Under the pieces are notes generated by a model. It did not search any database, was not told the DNA's origin, and was given only the letters and a program-made list of their open reading frames with translations. A program made the position numbers and the translations under genes. A stretch of 64,000 nt of DNA, taken from contig OY992833.1 in NCBI GenBank assembly GCA_963921425.1, positions 10,519,738 to 10,583,737 on the forward strand, read 5' to 3'. This DNA is from Dryas octopetala. Its lineage: Eukaryota > Streptophyta > Magnoliopsida > Rosales > Rosaceae. This document shows, piece after piece, positions 1-11,749 of this stretch; the stretch's first letter is position 1; every line of letters begins with the position of its first letter.

Positions 1-3000
1 ATGGTACTGAGTTTGAAAACTCTCAATTCGATGAGTTTTGTTGTCAAATGGGTATTAAACATGAATTCTCAGCTCCAATAACACCCCAACAAAATGGAAT
101 CGTTGAGAGAAAGAATAGGGTTTTGATTGAGATGGCTACAGTGATGTTGAATAGCAAAAATCTTGCTAAACATTTCTGGGCTGAGGCGGTAAACACGGCA
201 TGTTACATCATAAATAGAGTCTATCTTAGGCCGGGAACCAAAAAGACTCCCTATGAACTGTGGAAGGGTAGGAAACCTAAGGTTACACACTTTAGAGTGT
301 TTGGGAGTGTATGTTACATCCTTAGGGATAGAGAACATTTGGGAAAATTTGATTCCAAGAGTGATGAGGGTCTGTTTTTAGGTTATTCATCCAACAGTAG
401 AGCTTTTAGAGTTTTCAATTTGCGAACAAATTCTATGTTGGAATCCATAAATGTGAAAATAGATGATCATGATGCATCTATTGAAATGGCTGCAGATAAG
501 GATGGATTGTTCCCACAATCTGATCCGAAAGAGGTTAGTTTGGTTAAAGAAGAGTCCAAGTTAGGTAGTGATGAACCTACTGATGACTCAAAAATTGTTG
601 AGTTTGACAAGTCAGAGAGCGAACAAAATGACAAAACTCTGAGTGACAGATCTGAAAAACCAAGATGGGTGAGGTGTAACCATGGTGAAGATGTAATTCT
701 AGGTTCTTTAGACCAGCCAGTTAGGACTAGAAAACAAATGGCCAATGAACTTGCTCATGTGTGTTATGTTTCCATTGTTGAACCTAAAAATGTCAAAGAA
801 GCATTCAATCATGAGGAATGGGTGAGTGCAATGCATGAGGAATTGAACCAATTTGAGAGAAACCAAGTGTGGACTCTTGTAGAGAGACCAACCAACACAA
901 ATGTCATTGGAACCAAATGGATATTCAAAAATAAATCCGATGAATTTGGGAATGTAGTTAGAAACAAGGCTAGGCTTGTTGCTCAAGGGTACTCTCAATT
1001 AGAGGGTATTGATTTTGATGAGACTTTTGCACCCGTTGCTAGACTTGAGTCCGTTAGGTTGCTTTGTGCCATTGTATGTCATCTTAAGTTCAAATTGTAT
1101 CAAATGGATGTCAAAACAGCGTTTTTAAATGGTTGAATGAGGAAGTTTTTGTAGAACAACCAAAAGGTTTTGAGGATCCTCACATGAGAGATGGTGTTTA
1201 TAAATTGAGGAAAGCCTTGTATGGGCTGAAGCAAGCTCCAAGAGCTTGGTATGAGAGACTCTCTCATCACTTGTTGTCCAATGGGTATCAAAGAGGGTCG
1301 GTTGACAAGACCCTATTTGTAAAAAGATTAAAAAATGATGTCTTGATTGCTCAAGTTTATGTGGATGATATTGTCTTTGGTTCAACTTCAGATTTTCATG
1401 TTAAGAGATTCATTGATGTAATGTCTAGTGAATTTGAAATGAGTCTAGTTGGTGAAATGAATTTCTTTTTGGGGCTTCAAGTCAAGCAAGTAGATAGTGG
1501 GATATTTATCTCCCAATCTAAATATGCTAGAAACTTGGTCAAAAAATTTGGGCTTGAGTCTTCCAAAGTGACTACTACTCCAATGAGTAAAAGCTCCAAA
1601 CTTCATAGGGATCCAAGTGGTAAGCAAGTGGACCAAACCTTGTATAGAAGCATGATAGGAAGTCTCCTCTACCTCACAGCTAGTAGACCGGACATATCAT
1701 TTGCGGTAGGAGTGTGTGCTAGGTTCCAAAGTGATCCCAAAGAATCCCATTTGTTTGCAACAAAAAGAATCATCAAATATGTAAGTGGGACTCTTGACTA
1801 TGGGTTGTGGTATACCCATGATACCAACACTAAATTGGTTGGATTTAGTGACTCCGATTGGGCTGGGTGTAGTGATGATTTGAAGAGCACCTCGGGTGGT
1901 GCTTTCTATGTTGGGAATAACCTAGTGTCTTGGCATAGCAAGAAGCAGAATTCTGTCTCTTTGTCGACTGCTGAAGCTGAATACATAGCAGCAGGGAGTT
2001 GTTGTACACAACTCATTTGGATGAGGCAAATGTTAGCCGATTATGGAATTGATGAGAAAACTTTTCTCATCTATTGTGATAACATGAGTGCTATAGATAT
2101 CTCCAAGAACCCGGTGCAACATACTAGAACCAAGCATATTGACATAAGACATCATTTCATTCGAGATCTTGTGGAGAGTGGCACTCTTACCATGACTTTT
2201 GTTCCTTCCGAACAACAACTTGCAGACATCTTTACAAAAGCTCTAGAGAATCCAAAGCACATTAGTCTTCGGAAGTCAATTGGCATTTGTACACATGCAT
2301 GAGTCTTTGTAGTTAAATGTGCTTCATTGTTTAAGTTTCCTTTATTTGGTTAAGTAGTTTTTCTTTTAAAGAAAATAACCACCTTGAAAGGTCTTAACAT
2401 TATTTGTCACACTCTCTTTGATATTCAAAAAGGTTCTTGCATATCATGAGTCATGTCAATAAGCATAATCCCTCCTTCTTGTCAAATGTTAGACTTGAGA
2501 TTTTTTTTAACACTTTGTCATAATCAATCAAACTTGTTAAATGCTTTTCAATGACAATTTGTTTGAGGATGCAATTTAACCTTTCAATATAATTTCTCCT
2601 TTGTGTCCCATCTTTAGCTAAAATTTTCCTCATTTGAACAAATGTGCACCATACAAAAACAAAAAAAAAGGAAAGAAGTGTGACCCAAGAAGTCACGGCC
2701 CTAGGGAGAAACAAGGTGTTTTTATGGTGTTCTAGGGTAAAGAGTCGCAAAATTGGACCAATTCATTGCACTTAACTTGGGATGTGCCTAAACAAAACAA
2801 ATGAAAATAATTTTCTCATAGCCATTGTCATGAGTTGAAAAACTTTGCTTTCAAGATTTGTTCCCAAATTAGAAATTCTCTTGAGTGGCTAAATTCTAAT
2901 CTCTTGTTGTGGATGAAATTTATTTAAACTCTTTGGTTGTCTTTGACATTGTTTTACCATCTTAAACAAGTCTTGCATGCTAGCATTGACCTCCCTATAT

Positions 3001-3408
3001 CCCAAATATGCTTATTTTCTTACACAAAATTTGCAATCTTCATTTTCCATATCTAGTAGAGTGTTGACATTGGTGGTTAATTCTTCTCAAGTGTGTTTGT
3101 TGTTTTGTCAAATTTGTTTTGTCAAAAATAAATTCCCTGAAGCACATCTAACTCATAGATTTATTTTGTGTCATTGCTTCCAATTCTCTAAGGATTCCTC
3201 TATCTTTTTGCTTTATGTTCCAGTACGCAGTTTGTTCATTTTGACTAGTCCAACAATCGTCAAATACAGTCAATTTCACAGAACCATTCTGCACTTTGGA
3301 TTACTGTTCATTAACGGGCATTTCAGACTTTTCTGCATACCTAGGTTCTTCTCTAGCTGTCCCTCATATTACATGTCTATATTCTGCAAGCCCGGTATCG
3401 AGATGTTG

Positions 3409-3495
3409 CATTTAAGGGGAGTTTGTCTTTAGGGGGAGTTTGTCTTTAGGGGAGTTAGAATGTAGGGGGAGTTAGCATTTAGGGGGAGTTAGAAT
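3409..3495 (+). repeat. Repeated polypurine-tract-like motifs
   Basis: About five near-copies of a short unit built on TTTAGGGGGAGTT lie within 90 bases, about 300 bases before the proper tract at the LTR edge. Extra purine tracts between pol and the LTR are known from SIRE-like elements. The stretch 2303-3408 is otherwise non-coding spacer in which I see no domain. Confidence 0.7.
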
Positions 3496-3792
3496 CTTAT
3501 GGAATTTTCTCTTTGAACATGTATTTTTCTTGCATATCTCTCCATTTTTCTGTGCTTCTGAACTGAATTTTCTTTTGTGTATAACCTTTTGTCTTTCCAT
3601 GACAAAAAGGGGGAGAATGTCTTGGTTGTTTAATCTCCATTGCTTGCTGCGTTTAAACTGCATACTATCATATTTTGTGTTGTGCAAGTTCTTCTTCTTG
3701 CAGGTACATTATAACAAGTGTTGGGCTGTGTGTTGAGAGTCTTGTGAGGTGAATGGGTTATTGTTTTGTCAAGGAAAGCCAAAGGGGGAGAT

Positions 3793-5452
3793 TGTTAGTT
3801 TCTAGGATTTGTGAATGTTGGCTTTTTTCCGTGTCAAAACAATTGTATTAATTTGTATTTATTCACTCACAAGCTCTAGGCTAGATTTAGGACAAGGTCT
3901 GCTGCTTTGAAGAAGTCAAGAATGAACAAGTCACAAGGTATACTGCACTTCATTCATTTCATGAAATTAACAGATTTTTGTCTATTTGACTAGTCATTCA
4001 CTGATCATAATGAACACTATTTTTCACGTACAGTGACTGTTACTTAAGTCACAGTTGCTACAGTGGGTCATTTCGGGTTTTGCTTTTTAAGCCCAATTCT
4101 TTGAAAGCCCATATTCTGTTTAGTATTAGACATGCATGTGCATTGCACAAGACTTGTTTTTTCCACTGTAGCATTCAGATCTGATTTCCTCTTTCCCATT
4201 CACACACACACATTCACGCACACACACTATTCATCATCTTCTACATTCTGATTTTTAAATGCAAAATTCCTTTTGACAGCTGATTTTTTCTATCCTTAGT
4301 AAATACTAGGATACCCCTCTAGGACAAAGGGAATATGCCCTTAATCCGTCTCTTGTGGACAGCCATTGATTGGCTTCCACGTGGCATGGGCGAACATGCC
4401 TCTTGCGTGGGTGTGTACGGGGTTAAGTGGGCTGGCTGTCCAGATCTGGTGTGTGCGTTGATGAGCAATTTTAGAGCGTGAATTCTTGGGTTTTCACTGC
4501 TGGGTATTTTCCATGTGAGGTGCTCATCTTCATAATTTTCAGAAAATGGTTTTTAATTCTTGAAAAATCACATAGAGATTTTCTGAAATTGTTTTGTTAA
4601 ATCTGAAATTCTATATGGGTTTGAGTGCTTAAATGCCTTCATACATTCTTCAAACACATTCATTTTAGATTTAAGTTGAAGGATTCAATATTGATCTTTT
4701 CATGCCGATAGCTTGAGAAGATTGATCTTTATTTGTGAATCCTACATTTGCATATCATGTTCATGCATTGATGAAACCACTTAGCTTGATGCGGATTGGT
4801 GCCATGGGTTGATGAGCTTGGAGTGGAGCTGCCTTCTTCATGAATGACCATCTGCCTTGCGTATGGAAGTTGCACAAAGTGGGTAAGCTAGCTGCCACTT
4901 AGTCTAGGACTTAGTGATTGAGCTTGTGTGCTGAGTGCCCTCCTTTGTATTGAACTTCTGATTTAGTGGATTGCCTGGTCAGCTGGATAGACCCCCAGTT
5001 TTTACCCTTTGTGGTTTTTCTGGGTGAACATCTTGTGAGTTTATGTCTTCCATATTTGTGTTGTTATGATTACTGACTCACTCATCTTTTAAACACAAAT
5101 CTGTACTGGAGCTATTTGATTAAAATTGATATATGCCTTATATAATTGTTTAGAAAATCACACACCACTGTAGTTGTGGATAACACTGGGATGCCTATTG
5201 TGATGGATCCTCTGAGTGTATAGGATGTCACTTGATCCTTGGTGTGTTTGATTTGTGTTGTTTTACTTAAGTGATTTTGGTTTTTTTTTTAGAAGTCAAT
5301 GTGGAGTTTCACATTTTGTTACTGGACTGTCTGAGTTGTGTTTGGTTGACTAGTTCGTGAGTAATCACATAAACCAAAAATTGGGGTCCGATCACTGAAA
5401 GTAAAATTAATCAAGTTAATTAAGTGAATAGATCACCTAAACTAAACTTTCA
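3793..5452 (+). repeat. 3' LTR of the SIRE-type element (1660 bp)
   Basis: It begins TGTTAGTTTCTAGG directly after the purine tract AAAGGGGGAGAT (3781-3792) and ends CTAAACTTTCA. Both ends and much of the body match, in reverse complement, the two 1.64 kb LTRs at 44428-46068 and 59787-61430. The duplicated target site cannot be tested because the other end is outside the window. Confidence 0.88.
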
Positions 5453-5612
5453 GAGAGCCGGCATCGTCACCTGTCGTCACTGGGGAGAGAGAAGAGAGAA
5501 GGAAGAAATCGGCCTGAGGAGAGAAGATCGGCGTGAGGAGAGAAGAGAGGGAAATCGGGGAGGGAGAAGGAGGAGAGAGAAGAGATCAAAGAGGGAATGA
5601 TGAGTTACTGAC

Positions 5613-5689
<77 letters not shown>

Positions 5690-6921
5690 GACTGAAGTAA
5701 TGAGAGATTGAGAGGGAAGATGGCCACTAGAGACTTACGTTGAAAAGGAAGGAAATTGAGAAGTGGAGAGTTTGGAGACTTAGAGGGAAAAGGAAGGAAA
5801 TGGGAAAATGAAGGAAAGAAAGAAAAAAGAAAAGAAAATAAAGAAAATAAAAGAAAAGGAAAAAAAAAAAAAAGAGATTTAGGATTGATTGGGGTTTAGG
5901 GTTTTTGGGCAATTGGAAAGAAAAAAAATGTTCAGGGTTTCGTTTAATTGTTTTTAAACCCAATATATTTTTATATAAAAAAATAATTAAAAATATCCTA
6001 AAAGGCTTAAATTCTAATATCATATACCATATTCTAAACAATATAGAGTATAGATTATAAAATATATAGGATTTATTGTATAGATTATAGACTATAAAAA
6101 CTATTAGGGTATATAGGATTTAATATTAGGATTTAGTGTATAGATTATAGAGTATAAATAATATACTAATTTCATTTATTCATTATATTAATTAAAAAAT
6201 TAGGATTAAATACCAAATATTAATAGTTTTTTAGTAAAGCAGCAAGACACTACATTTTTTTAGTTTAGGTACTAACCTAGAGTAAAACATTTTGGATTAG
6301 GTCACAAATCAGTTTGTTATACAGTTGTGACTGTCGAACAGTTACAGTTGTAATTGTTGAACAGTCACAGTTGTGACTATTTAAAATTTATAAAAAATCA
6401 AAATTTTTAAGGGTTCATAATTTTGATTTAGGTTTGGGGAATGAAGTCCTATAACCCAAAGACTAAACATTAAAGTTTAAGCCTTGCAAATATTGAAAAA
6501 ACAACAAATCAATAAAAAAGTTATGATTGTTAGACAGTCACAGTTCGATATAACCATGTTTTTTAAAGTTTGTACCTAAACTGAAATTTAGTACCTAAAG
6601 TGAAATGACATAAATGTTTTAGTAGTTGAAATGAAAAAATATTATAATTTGGTACCTAAAGTTAATAGACCTTATATTAATTTTATTTAACAGTATTTGT
6701 ATTCAGCGCGCATTCTATTAATCTTATATCACATGAAATTTACTATATAATTTGGTTTCTTCAATATTTTATATCAATGTAGTAGATAATATGTTAAATA
6801 AATATATGATAAAGTTTCATTCAAAATTTCCGTATTTTGATAGCAATTTTCGTCGTTTCCGTCTAATTTTTATCGAAATTTAAAAATCTTTGAAATTTCC
6901 TCGAAACCCGAAATTTTATTC
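5453..6921. repeat. Dispersed repeat, copy 1 (family unknown)
   Basis: The stretch matches 39700-40576 over several blocks: a purine-rich head, the segment around TTTAGGGTTTTTGGGCAATTG (about 5877), the AT-rich block near 6000-6150, and the tail 6690-6921 ending CGAAATTTTATTCCTTAG. Copy 1 has about 550 bases (about 6130-6680) that copy 2 lacks, possibly a later insertion. The tail is rich in GAAATTTCG-like words. There is no coding domain, and no terminal repeats or target duplication that I could fix. Confidence 0.6.
5618..5686. repeat. (GA)n microsatellite
   Basis: About 34 uninterrupted GA units inside dispersed-repeat copy 1. Copy 2 at 39.9 kb is only GA-rich at this place. Confidence 0.97.
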
Positions 6922-7437
6922 CTTAGTTCTGTCTCTCTCCCCTCCTTCACCTCAGTCTCTTCTCTACACTCACTACCCAGGCCAACATAGACCCATTGCA
7001 CCATCCGCGACTTGCCACACCACCAAGTTGCCGACACACACTGTGGTCTCGTCAGACTCATCGACCCTTTTGCACGTAGGTAAGGTCTTCAAAAAAAATT
7101 CTCCTTTTTTCCTTTTATTTTATGGCATTGAGATGCTATTTTGTTATTATTTTGGTTTGGGTGTTTGAGTTGAATAAAGGGAATGTATGGCTTGTGAGAA
7201 GGTTGATGGTGTATTTGTTTGGTATTGGGGGAATTGCAGGTACCTTTGAGTGCTAGATTGCCTCTTTCGTATATATTGCTCAATTACCCCTCGCGTGTTG
7301 CTTGATCACCTCTCGTGGATTGCTCGATTACCCTCACCCCTCGAGAAAAATTTCAAATTTTGGTTTCTTTTACTCAATTCAGCGAATATTGACCCATCAA
7401 AATTCTTAGTAAAATCGGTCCAAATAGCATTATTGAT
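6922..7437. other. Unassigned flank left of the CACTA element
   Basis: This is unique-looking sequence with a pyrimidine-rich start (6925-6975) and a possible splice donor at CACGTAGGTAAGG (about 7074). It may be the 5' untranslated part of a lost gene, but no coding domain is recognisable. It is the pre-insertion flank of the CACTA element and would have continued at 17887. Confidence 0.35.
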
Positions 7438-8008
7438 CACTAGTACAAAAACATTAATAGACACTGATGTGTAAAAAATAAACCTTCGACCAACATAATC
7501 TAAAAAACGGATAACTAAAGTCATAACTGATGACTTAGACAAATAGAGGCGCAAATATCAATTTTACTGTCCTTGTTTCTGTTTGTTTCAATTTTAGTGT
7601 CCTTGCACAAATATCAATTTTACTGTCCTTCACATATATCAATTTTACTGTCCTTGTTTCAGTTTGTTTGAGTATTGATGGAAACTTTTCAGTACTAAAT
7701 AATGTTGTTTAGTATTGATGGAAACTTTTTTAGTACTGAATAATGACATGCATTACTTTTTGTTGTCTACTACTAGTAATGCAGGTATATTCCAGAGCGT
7801 GTTTGTAGTCCAACGAGATATAATGAGATACATTAGAAACAAACAATTTTTTAGGATGAAATATATATATTATTCTATTTGAAAAGAAGAAAAAAATCTT
7901 CCCAAGTAATGAGAGAGCAATACCATGTTTTCTGCATGTTTAGGTAGATAATCCTTGGCTCAAACTTGGTTCTAGAGATAAGGATATATATATATATATA
8001 TATATATA

Positions 8009-8378
8009 GGCTCTTTCTATTGAGATATATCTTAACTTATTTATGTTGAGGTATACTCTATTAGGGCCCACACGAGTCGTTTTGTGTCGATTCGAACCAT
8101 TCATTTTTTACATCTCTATTGATAGATCATCTTTGCAAAAAATTAGCCAAATCGGAAATCATTTGCCTATTTAACTTTGATCAAATAAATGGACGAACCA
8201 AATATTTTTGATGAAACCGTTCATCTGTTTGATCAAAGTTAGATAGGCAAATGATTTCCGATTTGGTTAATTTTTTGCAAGGATGATCTATCAATGAAGA
8301 TGATTCTTGTGAATAGTTCGGATCGAAACAAAACGACTCGTGTGGGCCCCAACAAGGCCATACCTCAATAGAAAGAAC
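8009..8378. mobile_element. Hairpin MITE, about 370 bp
   Basis: The two halves are almost complete inverted copies: GGGCCCACACGAGTCGTTTTG (8067) pairs with its complement near 8331-8350, and TTTGATCAAAT pairs around 8178 and 8236. The ends read CTCTTTCTATTGAGATAT and, inverted, GTTCTTTCTATTGAGGTAT. It sits in a TA microsatellite, so the target duplication cannot be read. A half copy of the same family is at 31700-31925. Transcribed, it would fold into one long hairpin. Confidence 0.72.
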
Positions 8379-8961
8379 ATGTATATATATATATATATAT
8401 TTGATATAGGCATAAAATTGGAAGCCAAAATTAATCTAGATCAATAAATAAGAACACCAGAAAGACACTACACGAGATTTCTTTGAACAATGCTGTCTCT
8501 TTAAGCCTTTTTCTCCTCAATGCAAATGAAGTAGGCCTCATCAAAAAGCCCAAGGCCTGAAGCCCGATTTGGCCCGAAATTTGGGCCGCCCCGGCCCGGC
8601 CTGAAAGTCTCTTGGGTTGGGCTTGGGCTTGGGCCATCCCCTTGAAGTCCATGGACCGCCCGAAACCCGGCCCGTTTAGGCCCACTCAAAGCCCAATTTG
8701 AGAATCATAACATATTTAATAGGTTTTTCGTTTGTTTACTCTAATAAATTATTAAGATGCTTATTAAGTTATTATATAATACTATAATGTTAGTAAATAG
8801 TAATAGTGTAAACTATGTAATACCATAAATAATAAAATAATAAACTTTTAAATTATATACAACATTACAACTATAATAAAACATAAATGTATATTTGTAT
8901 ATACAACTTTTATAATACAACTATAATTAAAGTTATTAAACCACGATTGTCAATTCATTAA

Positions 8962-9189
8962 TTCAACGATCTGAACCATTCATTTTCTATTTTCATAGTC
9001 AAATATCATCCTTACAAAAAATCGGCTAAATCGGAATTCATCTACGCATTCGATTATCATTAGAAAAACCACAATTGTTCATTAATTCGACAACCGTTAC
9101 GTCACTTTTGCATCTCCAATTAAGCTAATGTTTTGCAAGAATTCTCTTTGAGTGGGGAACTAAAACTTGAACGGTTCGGATCGTTGAAA
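8962..9189. repeat. Direct repeat unit 1, MITE-like, inside the hAT-like element
   Basis: It starts TTCAACGATCTGAACCATTC and ends with the inverted counterpart GAACGGTTCGGATCGTTGA, so the unit has its own short inverted termini. The second copy lies 111 bases downstream with scattered differences. Confidence 0.65.
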
Positions 9190-9300
9190 ACATGATCGAT
9201 ATGTGAGCTTCTACATATAAATACACTTGAAGGGTATAATTCTAATAACTTTCTCGTTGAAACCTTGTTGTTTTCATAATTATGAAGACCACAACGTGAT

Positions 9301-9528
9301 TTCAACAATCTGACCCGTTCATTTTCTATGTTCATAGTCAAAGATCATCCGTACAAAAAAATCGGCTAAATCGAAATTCATCTACCCATTCGATCATCAT
9401 TAGAAAAACCACGATCGTTCATTAATTCGACCACCATTATGTCACTTTTACATCTCCGATTGAGCTAATTTTTTGTACGAATTATCTTTGAGTGAGGAAC
9501 TAAAATTTGAACGGTTCGGATCGTTGAG
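9301..9528. repeat. Direct repeat unit 2, MITE-like, inside the hAT-like element
   Basis: Second copy of the unit at 8962-9189. Both carry the string AAAAAATCGGCTAAATCG and end GGTTCGGATCGTTGA. The pair may be two insertions or a tandem duplication. Confidence 0.65.
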
Positions 9529-9777
9529 AACACAATTGCATCGTTTGTTTATAAAAATATGTAATAAAATATATAATAAAAAATATGTACATTTATGTTT
9601 TATTATAGTTGTAATGTTGTATATAATTTTAAAAGTTTATTATTTATGGTATTACACTATTACTAACATAATAGTATTATTAATTTAATAACTTAATAAA
9701 CATATTAATAATTTATTGAAGTAAACAAACGAAAGAGCTATTAAATATGTTATGATTCACAAACTTGACAAATAAAC

Positions 9778-9842
9778 TAGTTAGCTCAGTTGGTTGAGAG
9801 CTGAAGTTTGTTATGTGAGGTCTCATGTTTAAATCACAACAT
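9778..9842 (+). other. tRNA-like A/B box relic (SINE-like)
   Basis: TTAGCTCAGTTGGTTGAGAG resembles a tRNA A box. About 30 bases on, GAGGTCTCATGTTTAAATCA resembles a worn B box (GGTTCGAATCC). No acceptor stem or cloverleaf closes, so it is not a working tRNA gene. A fragment of a tRNA-derived SINE carried in the hAT-like element is the simplest reading. Confidence 0.35.
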
Positions 9843-10772
9843 AGCTAAAATCCTATATATATTTTTTAAGATATATGTGTCTAAACAGGCTTTGGGCCGC
9901 CCGTTCGGGCCTAGCCCGGCCCGGCCCTCCAAGCCCGCAAGTGAAAGCCCGATGGGCGGGCCTTGGGCTTGTGTATTAAAGCCCAAGCCTGGCCCGGCCC
10001 GGCCCAAAAGCCCTATCGGGCTTCTATAATTCAAGCCCGAACCCGAAAAGCCCGGCCCGGTCCATTACCGACCCCTAAAATGAAGCATGCAGTGGGTGAT
10101 ACGGTTCTCTGATTTCCTTTTGTACATGTGTCTACTAATAGCATCCCCTATTGCCTGCAGTGGGTACTTATTCTTAGTAAATTTTTGGTTCATTGGGTGA
10201 AAGATTTTGCAAGTATTGTTTTCTTTGTTTTTCTAACAGTAATAAATATTCTCAATTCGTTATTAATGCTTTTGTGTGCAATTTAAAATCAATACTTATC
10301 AACAGTTGTGATATATTGTTTCTTTTTCTTCATTATTTCTATTGAAGTAAATCTGTACTGTACTAAAATGTATGCATACATGATATCTAACAAGAATGAC
10401 CTGAAACTAAAATGAATTTGAGGTGCTTTCTTACTTATAGGCTTGTAGTTGCCCAGTCAGGTGACTTTCTAGTACCAAATGAGAACTTTGATATATATAT
10501 ATATATATAGTAGAATTTTTAGTTTTTACTTGTTCCCTGTCTTCCTGAATTTTTTATTTTTAGTTTTAAATACATAGACTAAAAGATGACAACAAAATTG
10601 ATGTTATGAAACACAATTAGTTTTCTTGTTTCATGTTAAGCATCTTCAAATTTAGTATAATTTGACATTAAGATTTAGTATAGGTGTATATATTTCATTG
10701 TTGATTTGTTTGTTAAGACTCTTTTATTAAAATCTTATTTGATTTTGACCAGGTTGTGTTATTGTTATTTAG

Positions 10773-10809
10773 GTACTTTTGATGCTAAAGAGCTAAATGT
10801 TTCCATGAG
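10773..10809 (+). pseudogene. Centrin/calmodulin-like exon fragment captured in CACTA
   Basis: A 37-base stretch between TATTTAG (acceptor-like) and GTATGA (donor-like) reads GTFDAKELNVSMR. That is very close to the centrin EF-hand segment GTIDAKELNVAMR as I recall it: 11 of 13 residues, with the calcium-loop D and E kept. Centrins are EF-hand proteins of microtubule-organising centres and also act in DNA repair. Flanking sequence is AT-rich and intron-like, and I found no other centrin exon nearby. The match is short, so chance is possible, but the exact splice-site framing supports it. Confidence 0.5.
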
Positions 10810-11550
10810 GTATGAATATCTTATCTCATGCTCTTTGGATTGCAACTCATATTAACTGCCTTTTGACTTTGAAAGACAGTTGTTGTGATCTTATTTTGAA
10901 AATCTCTTGTATATATATGCTAATATGATCAAGTCAGACTTGTAATTATGTATTTTACAGTGATCAACTCTATGTTATAAGCATGGAATTTATCTAATAA
11001 ATGAATTTTTGAACATGTTTGCAGAAGTATGTGCTTGTTAAATAATCTTGGGTGCTTCCACATTTTGAAATGTTGCAGGCTATTTTATTTGTTTGTTTCC
11101 ACCTAGTTTAGAAGTAAATTTTGAAAAAAACAGTAACCTAGTGAGGATGGATGCTTTGCCACACGGAAGCTGGGCTGAGTTGGAATCCTATTCCACTTTC
11201 ATTTAAAAACATAACATTCTTTATGCTTTTGGGTAAGTTGTGAATTAGGAGATGGAATTGGGTTTAAAAGCGGATCGATAAAACTCTTATCTCCATCCTT
11301 TTAAAAGAATTAGAGAGAAATTGCAGCCTATCAAAAACCAAGAGTTAATCTTGGAGGGAAAGCAAGAGTATTTCTCAAAGTTTCTAGCTGCCCAAATTTT
11401 AGCCATGTTAAGTTGTGAGTGTTGATATATTTTGAAAAGGGTCCAAAATAGGTGGACAATAGAGTTGTATATATGTTCTGCTATTAAATTGGATTACTGC
11501 TAAGGGTTTTGCAGATTGGAGCTTAACTGAAATATCATAGTGTTCAATTG

Positions 11551-11592
<42 letters not shown>

Positions 11593-11749
11593 TGGGATGT
11601 TGTTAAATTAATGATCTGTTTTTAGTTTTTGAGAGAACACCACCACTTGGTTGATGGTCATTGTTCATGAAAGAAAAGCTTATGTTCTGTCATTCTTCTT
11701 TTGTTGATCCTTTCTTGACTTTGCTCTATTCCAATTTGTGAAAATGCAG

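Larger units (their letters stand above)
1..5452 (+). mobile_element. SIRE/Maximus-type Ty1/copia element, 3' part, cut by window edge
   Basis: This is a fossil LTR retrotransposon whose gag, 5' LTR and first half of pol lie left of the window. In order it shows the second half of the integrase with the copia signature [12 protein letters not shown] (about 80-115), reverse transcriptase (about 780-1550, with YVDDIVFG), and RNase H to about 2302 (DSDWAGC, TAEAEYIA, TKHIDIRHHFIRD). A non-coding spacer follows (2303-3780) with several purine tracts, then one LTR. The wording of the integrase end ([19 protein letters not shown]) and the long LTR fit the SIRE/Maximus lineage. The pol part is well preserved, with about one break in this stretch. 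Its 5' LTR is not visible, so it cannot be dated from an LTR pair. A relative lies on the other strand at 44428-61430. Confidence 0.92.
8532..10077. mobile_element. hAT-like foldback element, 1546 bp
   Basis: A perfect 8-bp duplication AAATGAAG flanks it (8524-8531 and 10078-10085), the size hAT transposases make. The ends are TAGGCCTCATC and, inverted, TAGGGGTCGG. Both subterminal regions are packed with GGGCC/GCCCG words (8548-8690 and 9890-10070). The arms fold back: 8700-8930 is an inverted copy of about 9545-9770. The centre holds a 228-bp direct repeat (8962-9189 and 9301-9528), each unit itself beginning TTCAACGATC and ending in the inverse. It has no transposase. The open frames over the GGCC-rich ends are low-complexity artefacts. 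Confidence 0.75.

Noticed and set aside
2977-3432. 151-codon frame between pol and the LTR, a possible envelope-like gene
   Set aside because: No signal peptide or convincing membrane pattern, it overlaps the purine-tract repeats, and the relative at 46.1-47.5 kb does not keep the frame.
5727-6041. F/L-rich frame that looks like a membrane protein, also at 39996-40265
   Set aside because: Translation of A/G-rich repeat sequence on the opposite strand. Similarity between the two sites is due to the dispersed repeat.
7780-7845. Possible exon reading YIPERVCSPTRYNEIH after an AG in the CACTA element
   Set aside because: I could not tie it to any family; too short to support.
8431-8689. Open frames with GPGF/PSPSPTQ words
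   Set aside because: Translation of GGCC-rich subterminal sequence of the hAT-like element; low complexity.
9778-9842. Functional tRNA gene
   Set aside because: A and B boxes are only partly kept and no cloverleaf closes.
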